Assembly (NCBI RefSeq): GCF_001949145.1
Contig: NW_019091385.1
Location: 2,938,731-2,956,575 of the forward strand
Reading direction: 5' to 3'
Length of the DNA stretch: 17,845 nucleotides
Origin: Acanthaster planci
Taxonomy: Eukaryota > Echinodermata > Asteroidea > Valvatida > Acanthasteridae
Shown in pieces: positions 10,401 through 17,787 of the stretch; position 1 is the stretch's first letter; each line of letters opens with the position of its first letter. The position numbers were made by a program, and so were the translations under genes. Below the pieces are notes generated by a model, which was not told the DNA's origin, searched no databases, and saw nothing but the letters and a program-made list of their open reading frames with translations.

Positions 10401-13400
10401 AATGAACATCATGTGTGATTCACACGTGAAAGAGTTACCTCATCCTCAGTGATATTTCCTTGCTTGTCTTTGATCTTGTTGGCTATTGTTCGGGACAAAT
10501 CAACCATTTCCTTAGCCTGCATAAAAAATAAAGAAATGTGGATTTCAAAATGACTGCACTGGGTGACACAAACTGCTTTAATTCTAATCTCATAGGTAAA
10601 ATTACCATTTTAATAGAATCTTGACCAGTAGGCGTGGTCAGGGTTAATAAATAGGTTTAAGAGCAAACTATGTTAACCCTAACAGTCCTCAGTCCTCCAA
10701 CAGGTGAAGGATTGAGGAGTGTTAAGGTCCTCAGTCCTCCAACAGGTGAACGGTTGAGGAGTGTTAGGGTCCTCTGTCCTCCAACAGGTGAAGGATTGAG
10801 GAGTGTTAGGGTCCTCTGTCCTCCAACAGGTGAAGGATTGAGGAGTGTTAAGGTCCTCAGTCCCCCAACAGGTGAAGGATTGAGGAGTGTTAGGGTCCTC
10901 AGTCCTCCAACAGGTGAAGGATTGAGGAGTGTTAAGGTCCTCAGTCCTCCAACAGGTGAAGGATTGAGGAGTGTTAAGGTCCTCAGTCCTCCAACAGGTG
11001 AAGGATTGAGGAGTGTTAGGGTTAAATAGCTGTATTTTTGCTCTGCTTTACATTACTAGCAGTTGCTGTGAAATAGAATGCTTTTCTAGAATAACAGGTT
11101 CGTGGTTCAAATCTATTGCCAGTTACCTCTTAATTTTCTCAGAGACAAAAATGCAAAGACTCACCCTTTAGTAACAAGAACTTTGTACAAACTCACCTTT
11201 GTCATTAACTTGTTTAGATCTTCAAAGGCCTAGAAGGAAGAACAATACAATTCTTGTAAAGAAGTGCTCGCAAAATATTCCAAATACTTCCATTAAACCC
11301 GCAATTTCTCTCATGTCTGAAAAAAACCCGGTCTTTATCCTACACTATCAAGCTGTGGTAGGATGAGGAACACACACCAAGAACATTGTTGTCCAACTAA
11401 AGGTCTCTGTATTTTACCAAAAGCTTTAATTCAACTTTCAAAGACTGTGTAAATCATGCCTTGGTATTTACGTCAAATGAACATGGATCTACATATTTTG
11501 CCATACATACCTTGGATATGTTTTCATCAGTGTCCCTCCACTTTTTCTCAAGGTTCCTCTCGATGCCAACGATACCAGCATGGATCGCTCTAGGCTGTTC
11601 CATACATTAAAATAATTTACAGTATTTATCAATCTACACAGTACAAAATAAAACACGATGAAGCTATATAAGGCTGGAAGCATGTATTGCCGGTTTCATG
11701 TACTACCAAATTCTTAGCGTAAAATGCTAAACAAACAACTGATTAGGTGCTTTAAAAAGATGCATCAACAATAAAAGAGGGAAATTCTAGTGACAAAGTT
11801 CTGTTTAGGGATAACAGATGATTTTATCAATGAAAATGTACCATATAATCGGTGAATGTTATTAAGCACCAACCTTTCCAGCGGCTTTTGGTGCGGGCAT
11901 GTATTCCCAACGCTTTCTGGACAGTTCCTCGGTGAGGCATCTGAAAAACTACACGATAATGATCACAGTGACAACCTAACAAAATATCACCACCATCGAT
12001 GCTTCTAAAAGTTGTTGTTCGTTACGTTTTTCTTTGCTTCTGTGATTAACTTCAATGAACAATCTGACAATCAAAATCTAAAAAAATGTGATAATATTCA
12101 AGTTCCCAATTTTCTATACATGCACGTTTTAGATTACAGAGGCTTTGTGTGGAAGTCATCTTGCAAGGCAGTTCTTTTGTTTTACAGGTAAACCTCGTTT
12201 TTGCATACTCTGTGGAACAAAAGCTTTAGCCTGCAAGATGGCAGCCATGCAAACCCTCTTTTGGCAAATAATTTGTGACTACATTGAGTGTGTTCTAATG
12301 GTACTTATGCCTGAAATACATTCTTTTGCCACATCATCCGTCAGTCAAACTTTCTGTGTGGATATCTGATGAACAAAACCATTCTTTACCATGACTGTTA
12401 AATCTCCTTTCAGTCGGCAGCTACAGCAAGTTCAAGCAACGACTAAAGTTAACTACAGTTTGACAAACACTGCCTGAACCATGGATGGTTTGGACTATCT
12501 AGTCGACCATCTGGAACCAGATCCTGGAGCACAGTCGCACTGCTGGTTAATTAACAATGGCCAATATACTATACATCAGTACAGAGGGAACCATTCACAT
12601 GAAAATAATTGTGCAAGATGTCATTGACTAAGCATGTCACAAGAGTTGGTGTCAGGCATCTAAATGTAGGTAATGACCAGGTTTTATGAAGTAGATTGAC
12701 CAGGGACCTTTGGGTGTAACTGTATTGCGCATGCGCATTGTTTAAAATGTAATTGACAGATGGTTGAACATAGTTTGCGCTCGAACCTGTCCTGCCATTT
12801 TTTTCTTGAGACATCCAAGCTGAGAACCACATACCTCTGTCTCGCCTGCCTCCTTGAAAGTGAGTTGGATGTAGGAATGACCACTCATCATGACCGGGCC
12901 TGGGGGCTTGTCAGGTGGGGAAGGGTACAGATGACAGGCTATCTGAGGGCTGCAATATAAGAATATATTGCTGGACCCTTACAATTTGAAGCCACAGGTG
13001 CTAAACCATCGAGCTTGCAAATAACAGGGGCAAGAGAAAATAATTTCTCTAATGACACTGCAAAATTTCCAGAAACAGCATATTACAAGATGTTTATTTG
13101 AGGAAATCCTTCACCTTGATCCCACAGTTATTCTATTCTCAACCTGCTGCAAAAAATGTAATACAGATTTACAACGATGAAATGGTTACAATGAACGGGC
13201 TTGCATCAAATACCTACAAGTGAATTTCACATTAAAGTTGTGGGAAAAATGTCTGGTTAAAAAGGGACTAAAAAATGGCTAGGAGTTAGTTACTATCCAA
13301 GTTTGTCTCACCTCTTGATTTCCTTTTCCAGTCATCTATTCTTAGAAACATTCTTGTGACACTCCTGCACCTACCTCTTTCCTCTACCTTGAGGGACTTC

Positions 13401-15754
13401 TTCGGCATACACAACCAGAGACAAAGGTAAGCATATAATTGTGGTCTGCAAGAACAATTATTATATTTCTACAGTTCTAAAAATTGGAAAACAAAGAAAA
13501 AAATAAGAAAACAAAAGAATGGGAATTATCTTGATGCTAGTTGCCTGCGTCTGTTTCCCTAAGAGTGATGGATGTTTTTGCTGAGACACCCATGGGTATT
13601 GGGTTCTTCCACAGTGGCATGGTTCTGAAACAAACCTGACATTTTGCTCTTTGGTCAACTGGAGCTGACTAGTAGGAAATCTAGTAAAAACTCCATTCGT
13701 TTTTCAGATTTATGTCACAGTAAAAGAAACTATTCCATGGTGTTCCTTTCTGAGTTTCACCTCTGATAAAGCGTTACGTACATGTACATCACACTTGTGT
13801 GTTTTACCTGTTGAACTGAGTTTGTCCATATCATGCGATGGGTTGTTAGCGTGATGATGCCTCGGTCAAAAGCAGTCTGAAGAACAAACAAACAAACGAC
13901 ACTTTACACAGTGCCATATCCTCCACTGACAAGCTGCTGTCTGTGCATTAAAACACAAATGAAGTACGACTAGTTTATCATGTGTGGCCGTTCCAGCTGT
14001 GTGGTCGCACATGTACACAGGTATATTGTACACTCTAAAAGATTAAGAAAATTGCAGCAGATGTAACTTTTGAAGCCTTTATGGCAGAAGGTATCGGTGA
14101 ATACATGATCTGCCATAAATGGGTTCCACAAGGTTTAGTTGTGGTCCCCTAAATGTTTACATGACATGCGGTTTAAATAAATATATATTGTCTTGACCAT
14201 CACATATTTCCAAGAGCACCAGCTGTGGAGATTTACATGTAGGCAGGAAGTTTAACCACAGTAATGTCCAATCCTCTCTGCTCCTGGGCAAATAGGGAAG
14301 CAACTTTGCTCTGTGGATTGCTCTCATGAAAGAATGTGAATCATAAAAATACAATTTTCAAGAAATTTCAACTGCTTAGTAGTTTTTTCAGAAAATACTG
14401 TTTCAAAGCCTTGGGTGGTCAGATTTTATGGGAGAATCAAGGACACATATGAACAAGTAAGAAGGTTGCAGTCCAGTAACTAGGCCCAAAAGTACTTGCA
14501 CAGACCAAATAATGAATCATATGCTGTCAAATTCTCTGGTATTGGGCATATTATGTAGACTGGATGGCTTGTAAAAAAGGACAGAAGCTATGAGTGGAAT
14601 GCCAGTTTTTTTTTCGTGAAAATACTGGACAAAACGGAGGCTTCCAAACTGCTCTAGTTTGCAATGGAATGTTGAATGGCTATGGTACTAGTACTTTGGA
14701 CTGGTTGCTGTCTATGTTTATACAGTCCGCACCACTGACGGTCAGGCACCAAACCACAATCTAGCGACGCCGCCAGACTATGCATACGCCGCTCGTTTGT
14801 GCAACGATGACGTAATTTTTGAACTATTTTTAGATCATGGTTCGCAGATGACATCGATCTTATTGGCCAAAACCTTCAATACAAATTGCTCTGATTGATC
14901 AGATTTACAGGAAACATGCTACCCAAGATCTAAATGAAACTTTCCTTTCATTTGGTATCCTTAAAAATGGATCAAGGAGATTTTTCGGTTGAAATTTTCA
15001 CTGGATGTGTTGAATTCGGTGGGCCAGCGAGTTCAATTCTGAAAATGAAAACGTTTATGCGAATAAAGTAAAGTTTTGCCAAGGTTTACTTTATAAATGA
15101 AAATGCTACCATTAAAAATTGCCATCGATTCACCGTGGCAAATTTTATGCTTACCGTGGCAATTTTCCAAAATAGTGATCAAAAACAATTTTACCATAGA
15201 CTCCAATGGTAACGGCAATGATGGCCATGTTATTGTTGTTTGCCGGCATTTCAAATCTCGTTATTTTACCAAAATCGTGCAGGATAGACATCAGACCCCA
15301 CAGTTCTGGGGGTAGGGGTGACCATCACGAAACGGATCTTCAAATGTCATCAGTTAAACATGTGAAACCGCCAATCATGCCAATGCCAAAAATTGAAAGG
15401 AAAATGAGAGATTAGGAAATAAGCTTTCAATTCGATGTGTGTCTTCACAGTCTTGAACACCTGAGATTGGGGTTTTTATCACTGTTGTCAATGTACAGCA
15501 GGCAGCAGGCAGTTTATGACATATGTATTTCATACATATATTTTTCTACGACACAGGTACTGTAGTGGTCCCTCCCATCCCCCCCGGTGGTAGTCATCAA
15601 GTACTACTACGAGTGCACTACCTCCATGGACTCCATTAATCAACAAAACTGCTCGAACCTTGTCTGATCCATCGTGAAGTCGTACTCCATGCTGCTGCTT
15701 CACTTGTGTCTCTCCCTGCAGCATGTTTCCACTGCCCCATTCGAATCTGTCCAT
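7323..15754 (-). CDS. VPS36: VPS36, ESCRT-II subunit (whole gene, 13 exons, 382 aa)
   Basis: Coding exons on the minus strand are 15754-15659, 13876-13808, 13445-13375, 12949-12835, 11948-11874, 11594-11511, 11229-11197, 10516-10439, 9740-9606, 9425-9360, 8990-8841, 7924-7848 and 7422-7323, totalling 1149 nt. All introns are GT-AG. The translation runs collinear with animal VPS36 as I know it (human 386 aa) from MDRFEWGSG to RFFPNLF. Known role: VPS36 joins VPS22 and two VPS25 copies in ESCRT-II, which sorts ubiquitinated cargo on endosomes into multivesicular bodies; its GLUE domain binds phosphoinositide and ubiquitin. Domains seen: GLUE (about 1-140), helical linker (about 143-205, with [17 protein letters not shown]) and two winged helices (about 208-382). 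No NZF zinc fingers interrupt GLUE, as is usual in animals and unlike yeast. The ATG context (ATCATGG: A at -3, G at +4) is good. Oddities: a weak exon 1 donor, and Gly at residue 349 where human has Glu. The identification is very secure; single exon edges rest on splice consensus and frame. Confidence 0.96.
7423..7847 (-). other. VPS36 intron 12 (425 bp)
   Basis: The phase 2 intron before the last exon. AT-rich, with nothing further seen. Confidence 0.6.
7848..7924 (-). CDS. VPS36: VPS36 exon 12 (residues 325-350, second winged helix)
   Basis: Encodes [20 protein letters not shown] then LLAKG, ending with AG of a split Arg codon. The match is to human [24 protein letters not shown]. The residue before the split Arg is Gly (codon at 7852-7850, GGA) where human has Glu. 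The acceptor is CTTTCAG and the donor AAG|GTGAGG, phase 2. Confidence 0.95.
7971..8501. mobile_element. TTAA-flanked MITE in VPS36 intron 11
   Basis: Perfect 20-bp terminal inverted repeats, AGGTACAGTCCATCATTTGC at 7975-7994 and its complement at 8478-8497, are flanked by TTAA at 7971-7974 and 8498-8501. The insert is 523 bp with no transposase frame. Inside are a perfect hairpin (ATGCATCT-AA-AGATGCAT near 8142-8159) and a second inverted pair around GCGCATGTGT and ACACATATGCG (8186-8216). TTAA duplications fit the Kolobok or piggyBac superfamilies; AGG ends favour Kolobok. The host intron is 7925-8840. Confidence 0.85.
8841..8990 (-). CDS. VPS36: VPS36 exon 11 (residues 275-324, winged helices)
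   Basis: Encodes [39 protein letters not shown] and [11 protein letters not shown], matching human [20 protein letters not shown] and [15 protein letters not shown]. The acceptor is GCCGACAG and the donor CTG|GTAAGA, phase 0. It spans the end of the first winged helix and the start of the second. Confidence 0.96.
8991..9359 (-). other. VPS36 intron 10 (369 bp)
   Basis: AT-rich intron without a repeat or motif that I recognise. Intron 9 (9426-9605, 180 bp) is the shortest of the gene. Confidence 0.6.
9360..9425 (-). CDS. VPS36: VPS36 exon 10 (residues 253-274, winged helix)
   Basis: Encodes [20 protein letters not shown] and ME, matching human [22 protein letters not shown]. The acceptor is ATTCTGTAG and the donor GAG|GTGAGA, phase 0. 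It supplies exactly the 22 residues needed between exons 9 and 11. Confidence 0.96.
9606..9740 (-). CDS. VPS36: VPS36 exon 9 (residues 208-252, first winged helix)
   Basis: Encodes [20 protein letters not shown] and later [18 protein letters not shown], matching the human [17 protein letters not shown] and YHMQLAKQLAGIL stretches. The acceptor is AATGTGCAG and the donor GAG|GTAAGA, phase 0. Confidence 0.97.
9950..10283 (-). mobile_element. tRNA-derived SINE
   Basis: Read on the minus strand, it has a tRNA-like head (10273-10203), a body with TTCTCCGGTTTACCACCCTC and a stretch CAAAAACCAGCATTT, and a tail with AATAATAA near 9965 followed by an A-run. The body resembles the Nin-type conserved domain reported in SINEs of corals, amphioxus, molluscs and lamprey; I judge this from memory of the motif. 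It sits in VPS36 intron 8 (9741-10438) in the same orientation as the gene. No target-site duplication is clear. Edges are good to about 15 bp. Confidence 0.75.
10203..10273 (-). ncRNA. tRNA-like head of the SINE (pol III internal promoter)
   Basis: A 7-bp perfect acceptor stem (GGCAGGG with CCCTGCC) encloses a T arm with stem CGGGG/CCCTG and loop TTCGATT. The B box is GGTTCGATTCC. An A-box-like GTGGCTTGTG segment lies about 8 nt from the 5' end. The D and anticodon arms are degenerate, so this is not a functional tRNA gene. Confidence 0.7.
10439..10516 (-). CDS. VPS36: VPS36 exon 8 (residues 182-207)
   Basis: Encodes [20 protein letters not shown] then NITEDE, almost identical to the human [20 protein letters not shown] segment before the first winged helix. 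The acceptor is a weak ATTTTTTATGCAG and the donor GAG|GTAACT. Both ends are phase 0. Confidence 0.96.
10673..11025. mobile_element. TTAA-flanked element filled by a minisatellite
   Basis: TTAA at 10673-10676 and 11022-11025 bracket a 345-bp insert (10677-11021) in VPS36 intron 7. The left end reads CCCTAACAGTCCTCAGTCCT. The right end read inward from the other strand is CCCTAACACTCCTCAATCCT, so the inverted ends match at 18 of 20. CCC-starting termini with TTAA flanks are the piggyBac pattern. The interior is wholly the 42-bp array and has no transposase. Intron 7 otherwise runs 10517-11196 and shows nothing else. Confidence 0.6.
10677..11021. repeat. Minisatellite, eight units of 42 bp
   Basis: The CCAACAGGTGAA motif recurs eight times, at about 10697, 10739, 10781, 10823, 10865, 10907, 10949 and 10991, spaced exactly 42 bp. 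Units differ at a few sites (GTTAAGG or GTTAGGG; CTCAGTCC or CTCTGTCC). Within each unit CCTCAGTCCT and AGGATTGAGG can pair, with one G-T, around a loop of about 11 nt. Because 42 is divisible by three, one frame stays open across the array (repeating [11 protein letters not shown]). That is a by-product of the unit length, and the array lies in an intron. Confidence 0.95.
11197..11229 (-). CDS. VPS36: VPS36 exon 7, 33-nt small exon (residues 171-181)
   Basis: Encodes [11 protein letters not shown], matching human AFEDLSKLMIK. The acceptor is CTTCTAG and the donor AAG|GTGAGT. It is easily missed by gene finders because of its length, but the homology is nearly residue for residue and both edges are phase 0. 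Confidence 0.95.
11511..11594 (-). CDS. VPS36: VPS36 exon 6 (residues 143-170, linker helix)
   Basis: Encodes [18 protein letters not shown] followed by [10 protein letters not shown], matching the human [21 protein letters not shown] segment that joins GLUE to the ESCRT-II core. Charged and heptad-like, it is probably helical. The acceptor is GAACAG and the donor AAG|GTATGT, phase 0 on both sides. Confidence 0.95.
11874..11948 (-). CDS. VPS36: VPS36 exon 5 (residues 118-142)
   Basis: Encodes [18 protein letters not shown] and APKAAGK, matching human FYRRLSEEMTQRRWENMP, the last helix of GLUE. Two acceptors are possible: GTGTAG at 11949 keeps phase 0 and restores FFR, whereas the stronger-looking TTTTTCAG eight bases inside would shift the frame. 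The donor is AAG|GTTGGT. Confidence 0.92.
11949..12834 (-). other. VPS36 intron 4 (886 bp)
   Basis: Non-coding apart from short chance frames. It holds the NRF1-type palindrome at 12726-12737. Introns 5 (11595-11873, 279 bp) and 6 (11230-11510, 281 bp) downstream are short and show nothing notable. Confidence 0.6.
12726..12737. promoter_or_regulatory. Palindrome matching the NRF1 site
   Basis: TGCGCATGCGCA is a perfect 12-bp palindrome and a full match to the NRF1 consensus YGCGCAYGCGCR. It sits in intron 4, about 100 bp upstream of exon 4's far edge in the genomic sequence and not at the gene start, so a promoter role for VPS36 is uncertain. Alternating purine-pyrimidine repeats of this sort also occur by chance in some invertebrate genomes. 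Confidence 0.4.
12835..12949 (-). CDS. VPS36: VPS36 exon 4 (residues 79-117, end of GLUE domain)
   Basis: Completes the split Ser codon and encodes [18 protein letters not shown] and [14 protein letters not shown], matching human HLHPAPPNKEPGP and SYIKLSFKEHGQIE. The acceptor TTGCAG at 12950 gives the required phase 2 join. A second AG seven bases further in would break the frame with exon 3. The donor is GAG|GTATGT, phase 0. Confidence 0.94.
12950..13374 (-). other. VPS36 intron 3 (425 bp)
   Basis: A phase 2 intron, AT-rich, in which I see no repeat or motif. Intron 2 (13446-13807, 362 bp) next to it is likewise plain. Confidence 0.6.
13375..13445 (-). CDS. VPS36: VPS36 exon 3 (residues 56-79, GLUE domain)
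   Basis: Encodes [16 protein letters not shown] and VPQGRGK, then the first two bases (AG) of a Ser codon. It aligns with human AILLSQIVFIEEQAAGIGKS and is the least conserved exon. The acceptor is CTTGCAG and the donor GAG|GTAGGT, phase 2. In yeast this part of the protein carries zinc-finger inserts; here exon 3 runs straight into exon 4 with none. Confidence 0.9.
13808..13876 (-). CDS. VPS36: VPS36 exon 2 (residues 33-55, GLUE domain)
   Basis: Encodes [17 protein letters not shown] followed by TNSVQQ, equivalent to the FDAGTLLLSTHRLIW stretch of the human GLUE domain. The acceptor is TTCTTCAG and the donor CAG|GTAAAA, both phase 0. Confidence 0.95.
13877..15658 (-). other. VPS36 intron 1 (1782 bp)
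   Basis: The longest intron. No coding frame or recognisable mobile element was found. It has a CpG-richer patch at 14735-14820 with a CRE-like TGACGTAA at 14808-14815, and a short direct repeat of ACCGTGGCAA followed by AT-rich text near 15130-15170. First introns often carry enhancers, but nothing here proves one. Confidence 0.6.
15659..15754 (-). CDS. VPS36: VPS36 exon 1 (residues 1-32)
   Basis: Opens with ATG at 15754 and encodes MDRFEWGSG and, further on, [13 protein letters not shown], matching the start of the GLUE domain. The frame stays open past the exon, but homology stops at DGSDK and resumes with TAFDRG in exon 2. The donor is therefore AAG|GTTCGA, phase 0. Beyond GT this donor matches consensus only at +5, so it is weak. 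The strong start context and the absence of any other nearby in-frame ATG fix the start. Confidence 0.93.
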
Positions 15755-15870
15755 GATGTTTCAGTACTTTTCTCCGACCAAGGAGGAGGGAGGCTAAGGA
15801 GGTGGCACAGCGCTGTCACTGCCCTGCTGGGTGCTAATCTACCGTATCCGCTAGACAACCAANGCTGAAA
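15755..15870 (-). promoter_or_regulatory. VPS36 5' leader and promoter-proximal region
   Basis: Sequence just upstream of the VPS36 ATG, GC-richer than its surroundings, with purine-pyrimidine blocks around 15770-15800 and no TATA box at a usual distance. It contains the window's only ambiguous base, N at 15863. The transcription start cannot be placed. Confidence 0.4.
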
Positions 15871-16395
15871 TTGGCACGAAATTCGGGCCGGATTTTCGGC
15901 TAGCCTGATTTTCGGCTGGACGCTATTTTTACGGCTGCAAGCAACCCTTCACGTAACCGGCTAGAAATTCTACGGAGGCCGATCACGGCATAGCAGAAAG
16001 AGCACATAAACGTCCACAAACAAATTACAGACAAAAAGTAATGTTTAAATAAACCCTTCGCCGGAATATATCTTAGCTATGAAACAACGTGAACAACTGA
16101 GATTTTTTTCACTAACAGGAAATACAGACGGAATGTGTACGAAAAAACACAAAGCCTTCATGCAAAATGGATGAGGGCGCTAGTACAGACAACGATGGCC
16201 CCAAAATAATGCCTTCGCGAACGGGTTCGCAATTTGTATACTGTCAATTTCTCTTCTATTAAGGAAGTTGGAGGCACACAAACTCGGTGATTTCTAAAGA
16301 AGCATGGAATTTAATGGCAGAAATATAAAATATTGCCGGAACCTATTTAGAAAGTGTGAAATGCGAAAAAGCAAAAATCGAAATTGCCCTATAAT
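15871..16395. other. Region upstream of VPS36
   Basis: CpG-containing, with a doubled GATTTTCGGCT motif at 15890-15920. It ends in a 31-codon plus-strand ORF (16167-16262, starting MDEGASTDNDGPKIMP), with A at -3 and G at +4, pointing away from VPS36. The ORF could be the first exon of a divergent gene; no second exon is visible before the repeat element begins. No other feature was seen. Confidence 0.35.
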
Positions 16396-16787
16396 ATTGA
16401 TTTCAGGAGTCAGCGCACCCGATTAGGAACACAGACGGGAAAAATCGGTTTCTGGGCTGATGTCCGTTTTCAAACGATTTTGTACCGTCCTAGATTTCAA
16501 AAAATTTATTCGGCCCACAGGCGTTCTCAGCTGATTTGTATCAACAGTCTCTGACACGTCGTTGCGCCAGCACGCAGATAACATTAAGGTTTTGTCAGTT
16601 TAAATTCAATGGGTTGATAGGGAGGAAGGTCTAGTGTATGAGCTTCCCAGATAGAAAGTTGTGCATTTTTGTATGTGAGTAGGAAGATAATAGCTGTCCA
16701 GTCTCCTTCAATGCAACGACTGCTTATTGAGTATTGGTAATGTCTGTCAACACGTAATTCGCCCGCCACCCTGTACTGTGCTGTGGT
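16396..16787 (+). repeat. Inverted repeat, left arm
   Basis: Pairs with 17429-17787 on the opposite strand. By eye the arms are about 90% identical, with small indels such as a 9-bp stretch (GACTGTTGA on the minus strand) present only in this arm. The outer edge begins ATTGATTTCAGGAGTCAG; the inner edge fades near CTGTGGT at 16781-16787. Arms of about 360-390 bp around a centre of about 640 bp suggest a foldback or long-TIR DNA element. I find no clear target-site duplication or transposase. Confidence 0.8.
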
Positions 16788-17428
16788 GGGAAACACTAAT
16801 CTAATGGACCAGCTGTGTTGACATGCGTTACCTATCTTCTATCATGGCCTAGGAGGAGACCGCTGTTGCTTTGTAAGTCATGACAAATGAAACTTCAAAT
16901 TTCATGAAACTCACCTATACACTTTCCTTCCCCCTTGGTACCCCCAACAGTGCATGAAAACTTAAAGTAATCAATTTTTCTGTCCATGTTGTTGTCCCCC
17001 ACTGTATTATATACATATTAAAACACATTAGCCACAGGCCCTTTTGATGTTGCTGAAAAACATGCGTTGCCCTGTTAAATCTTATTCATTGCAGCAAGCT
17101 TGTTGTAACAATTAGGACAGTTCGACAAGATAATCATAATTAACTGATCATTCGTAGAAGTTTGCTCGCAAGAGTAACATACCGGTATATCCCTTGTTAT
17201 TTACTTAGCCACAGAGAAAACTGCTAATATCAACAAAACAGTCGGGAAAAAAATCACGGTGGCGAACAATGTTCACTTCACTTAACCCCTAAACGCGACA
17301 TTGTACCTTACAAACGCGAGTCAACAGTATAAGTAATTAATTAACAGAATTACAAGGGGACACTCCAAAATAAATAAATGAGCCCTTGCGTCGCCGGGTG
17401 GCAGCTACACTTCCGATCTACCAAATAC
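16788..17428. other. Centre between the inverted arms
   Basis: About 640 bp, AT-rich, with short chance frames only. No transposase motif, no tandem repeat and no gene fragment were recognised. Confidence 0.6.
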
Positions 17429-17787
17429 ACCACAGTAAATGGTGGCAGGCAGACATTACCAATAGGCAGTCGTTGCATTGAAGGAGACTGGACAGCTATT
17501 ATCCTCCTACTCACATACAAAAATGCACAACTTTCTATCTGGGAAGCTCATACACTGGACCTTCTTCCCTATCAACCCCATTGAATTTAAACTGACAAAA
17601 CCATAATGTTATCTGCATGCTGGCGCAACGACGTGTCAGATACAAATCAGCTGAGAACGCCTGTGGGCAGTCACACTTTTTTGAAATCTAGGACGGTACA
17701 AAAACTCGTTTGAAAACGGACATCAGCCCAGAAAGCGATTTTCCCCGTCTGTGTTCCTAATCGGGTGCGTTGACTCCTGAAATCAAT
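17429..17787 (-). repeat. Inverted repeat, right arm
   Basis: Partner of the arm at 16396-16787. The outer edge is CTGACTCCTGAAATCAAT-like at 17770-17787 and the inner edge is ACCACAG at 17429-17435. An open frame with CIEGDWTAII and SIWEAHTLDL occurs in both arms. The extra C in CCCCATTG of this arm shifts the frame, and the identity continues unchanged beyond it, so the frame is not under selection. Confidence 0.8.

Noticed and set aside
9890-10452. Several 66-110 codon frames on both strands
   Set aside because: They are readings through the SINE and intron 8; the tRNA-like head explains the conserved look.
10673-11025. Interstitial telomere repeat, because of CCCTAA and TTAGGG at the ends
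   Set aside because: Each end has a single hexamer within the inverted terminus and no tandem TTAGGG; the TTAA element explains it better.
10670-11029. 119-codon frame of 14-residue repeats
   Set aside because: It is the 42-bp minisatellite read in one frame. It lies in an intron, on the strand opposite to VPS36, and ends with the array.
11941-11948. TTTTTCAG as the acceptor of VPS36 exon 5
   Set aside because: Using it would drop eight bases and break the frame with exon 4; the TAG eight bases upstream restores FFR and phase 0.
16584-16796. Matching open frames in both inverted-repeat arms, suggesting a conserved short protein
   Set aside because: The DNA identity runs past the frames, and one arm has an extra C that shifts the frame without a change in the level of identity.
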